Part shown: piece by piece, positions 63,184 through 64,000 of the stretch
Numbering within the stretch: position 1 is the first letter of the stretch
How the letters are laid out: every line of letters starts with the position of its first letter
DNA from: Pseudomonadota bacterium
GTDB taxonomy: Bacteria; Pseudomonadota; Alphaproteobacteria; Azospirillales; Azospirillaceae
Length of the DNA stretch: 64,000 bases
Assembly: GCA_023423695.1 (NCBI GenBank)
Contig: JAFAFA010000006.1
Span: 1 to 64,000, forward strand
Direction of reading: 5' to 3'
The notes under the pieces: model-generated
What the model was told of the DNA's origin: nothing
The model's database searches: none
Seen by the model: the letters and a program-made list of their open reading frames with translations, nothing else
Program-made: the position numbers and the translations under genes

Positions 63184-64000
63184 GCATCGTCGACAAGGGC
63201 AAGGAAGCGGCGCAGGGCATCGCGCAATCGGTGATGAAGAAGGCCGTCGAGCTGGCGCCCGGCGCCCTCCTGCCGGGCGGCCGGCCCGACCCGCTGATCC
63301 GGCGCCAGCACGGCCATATCGGCAAGCCGGTCAGCCGGGTCGACGGTCCGCTGAAGGTGCGCGGTGCCGCCCCCTTCGCGGCGGAAATCGCGCTGGACGG
63401 CATGGTCTACGCGGCACTCGCCTACAGCACCATCGCCAAGGGCCGCATCGACAGCCTCGACACCGGGGCGGCGGAGGCGGCGCCGGGCGTGGTCCTGGTG
63501 ATGACCCACCGCAACGCGCCGCGCCTCAACCCGCCGCCGCGATTCCTCAGCGGGGACAAGGCGGCAGCGGGCGACGATTCGCCGGTCATGCAGGACGACC
63601 GCGTGCGCTGGAACGGCGAACCGATCGCCCTGGTGCTGGCCGAAACCCAGGAGCAGGCCGACCACGCCCGCTCGCTGATCAGGGTGACCTATGCGGAGGA
63701 GCCGGCGGCGACCTCCCTGCCGACGGCCGACGGGTGCGAGGTCGGGACCTTCATGGGCGAGCCGTTGCGTGCCATGGCCGGCGATGCCGATGCGGCCTTC
63801 GCCGCCGCTCAGCATAAGGTCGAGGCGGTCTACACCACGCCGGGTCACAATCACAACGCCCTGGAACTGCACGGCGCCACCCTGGTCTGGCGGGGAGACG
63901 AGCTGTTCATCCATGACGCCACGCAGGCGGTCGCGCACACCGCATGGTCGATGGCGCAGATCTTCGGCCTGGAGGAGGCCCAGGTCCATGTCAGCTCCCC
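63180..64000 (+). CDS. Molybdopterin-binding large subunit (partial, runs off the window)
   Basis: The first 273 residues of the catalytic subunit. After a basic leader (MSIVDKGKEAAQGIAQSVMKK) comes IGKPVSRVDGPLKVRGAAPFAAEIALDGMVYA-like text (in part GKPVSRVDGPLKVRGAAPFA). The segment YTTPGHNHNALELHGATLVW (about 218-237) follows, the PaoC/YagR-type equivalent of the substrate-channel region. The active-site Glu lies beyond the edge. The best fit is an aldehyde oxidoreductase of the PaoABC group; purine hydroxylation cannot be excluded. Confidence 0.92.
   Translation, partial: MSIVDKGKEAAQGIAQSVMKKAVELAPGALLPGGRPDPLIRRQHGHIGKPVSRVDGPLKVRGAAPFAAEIALDGMVYAALAYSTIAKGRIDSLDTGAAEAAPGVVLVMTHRNAPRLNPPPRFLSGDKAAAGDDSPVMQDDRVRWNGEPIALVLAETQEQADHARSLIRVTYAEEPAATSLPTADGCEVGTFMGEPLRAMAGDADAAFAAAQHKVEAVYTTPGHNHNALELHGATLVWRGDELFIHDATQAVAHTAWSMAQIFGLEEAQVHVSS

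Overview
The window is GC-rich DNA with tightly packed, often translationally coupled operons. The minus strand opens with the 5' half of a 16S rRNA gene whose sequence looks alphaproteobacterial. Together with the many catabolic operons, PAS-rich signalling proteins and c-di-GMP enzymes, this suggests Azospirillum or a close relative in the Rhodospirillales. That assignment is recognition from memory, not a database result. No tRNA, CRISPR array, transposase or phage gene was found.

Layout. 1-1117: partial 16S gene with its leader and promoter. 1415-6991: a KefB/KefC-type cation:proton antiporter, then a convergent sulfate ABC transporter operon (sbp-cysT-cysW-cysA). 7305-9208: a 46-aa membrane peptide and an unusual phosphoribosyltransferase/small-molecule-kinase fusion. 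9214-20578: a hybrid histidine kinase, a HAD phosphatase flanked by a 12-bp AT-rich inverted repeat, a 26-aa hydrophobic peptide, galM, pyruvate kinase, a five-PAS GGDEF-EAL protein and a small conserved protein.

20636-24770 is a five-gene operon (SDR, acyl-CoA dehydrogenase, APH-type kinase, DUF6285, histidine phosphatase). It resembles the levulinate/4-hydroxyacid system LvaABCD of Pseudomonas putida and has a divergent TetR gene with a clear operator. 25680-29598 is a TetR/carnitine-dehydrogenase-like/BKACE/LivK-type binding-protein cassette. 29810-35650 carries an acyl-CoA ligase, a bifunctional hydroxyacyl-CoA dehydrogenase/enoyl-CoA hydratase and a large acyl-CoA dehydrogenase. The 20-36 kb stretch therefore reads as a hydroxyacid and fatty-acid degradation island.

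44098-35647 (minus strand) is an ABC importer of the NMT1/SsuABC type. It runs into an enolase-superfamily enzyme, a Gfo/Idh/MocA dehydrogenase, a DUF993 aldolase-like protein, a TIM-barrel isomerase and a TetR gene. This looks like a sugar-acid or polyol catabolic operon with a perfect candidate operator upstream. 44597-50969: a GAF-EAL protein, a small membrane protein, a LysR regulator and a beta-alanine:pyruvate-type aminotransferase followed by malonate/methylmalonate semialdehyde dehydrogenase. 51261-52980: divergent ATP-grasp and HisA-like genes whose start codons overlap. 54384: an NCS2 (RutG/UraA-like) permease behind a candidate attenuator.

59779-55753 is a second BKACE cassette (hydroxyacyl-CoA dehydrogenase, BKACE, 3-hydroxybutyrate-dehydrogenase-like SDR, LivK-type binding protein). 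It lies behind a near-consensus sigma-54 promoter and divergent to a PAS-type sigma-54 activator (60097-61527). The window ends inside a three-subunit molybdenum hydroxylase operon. A family of GC-rich palindromic intergenic repeats (about 125-150 bp) occurs at 38466, 41164 and 49279, with a fragment at 31377.
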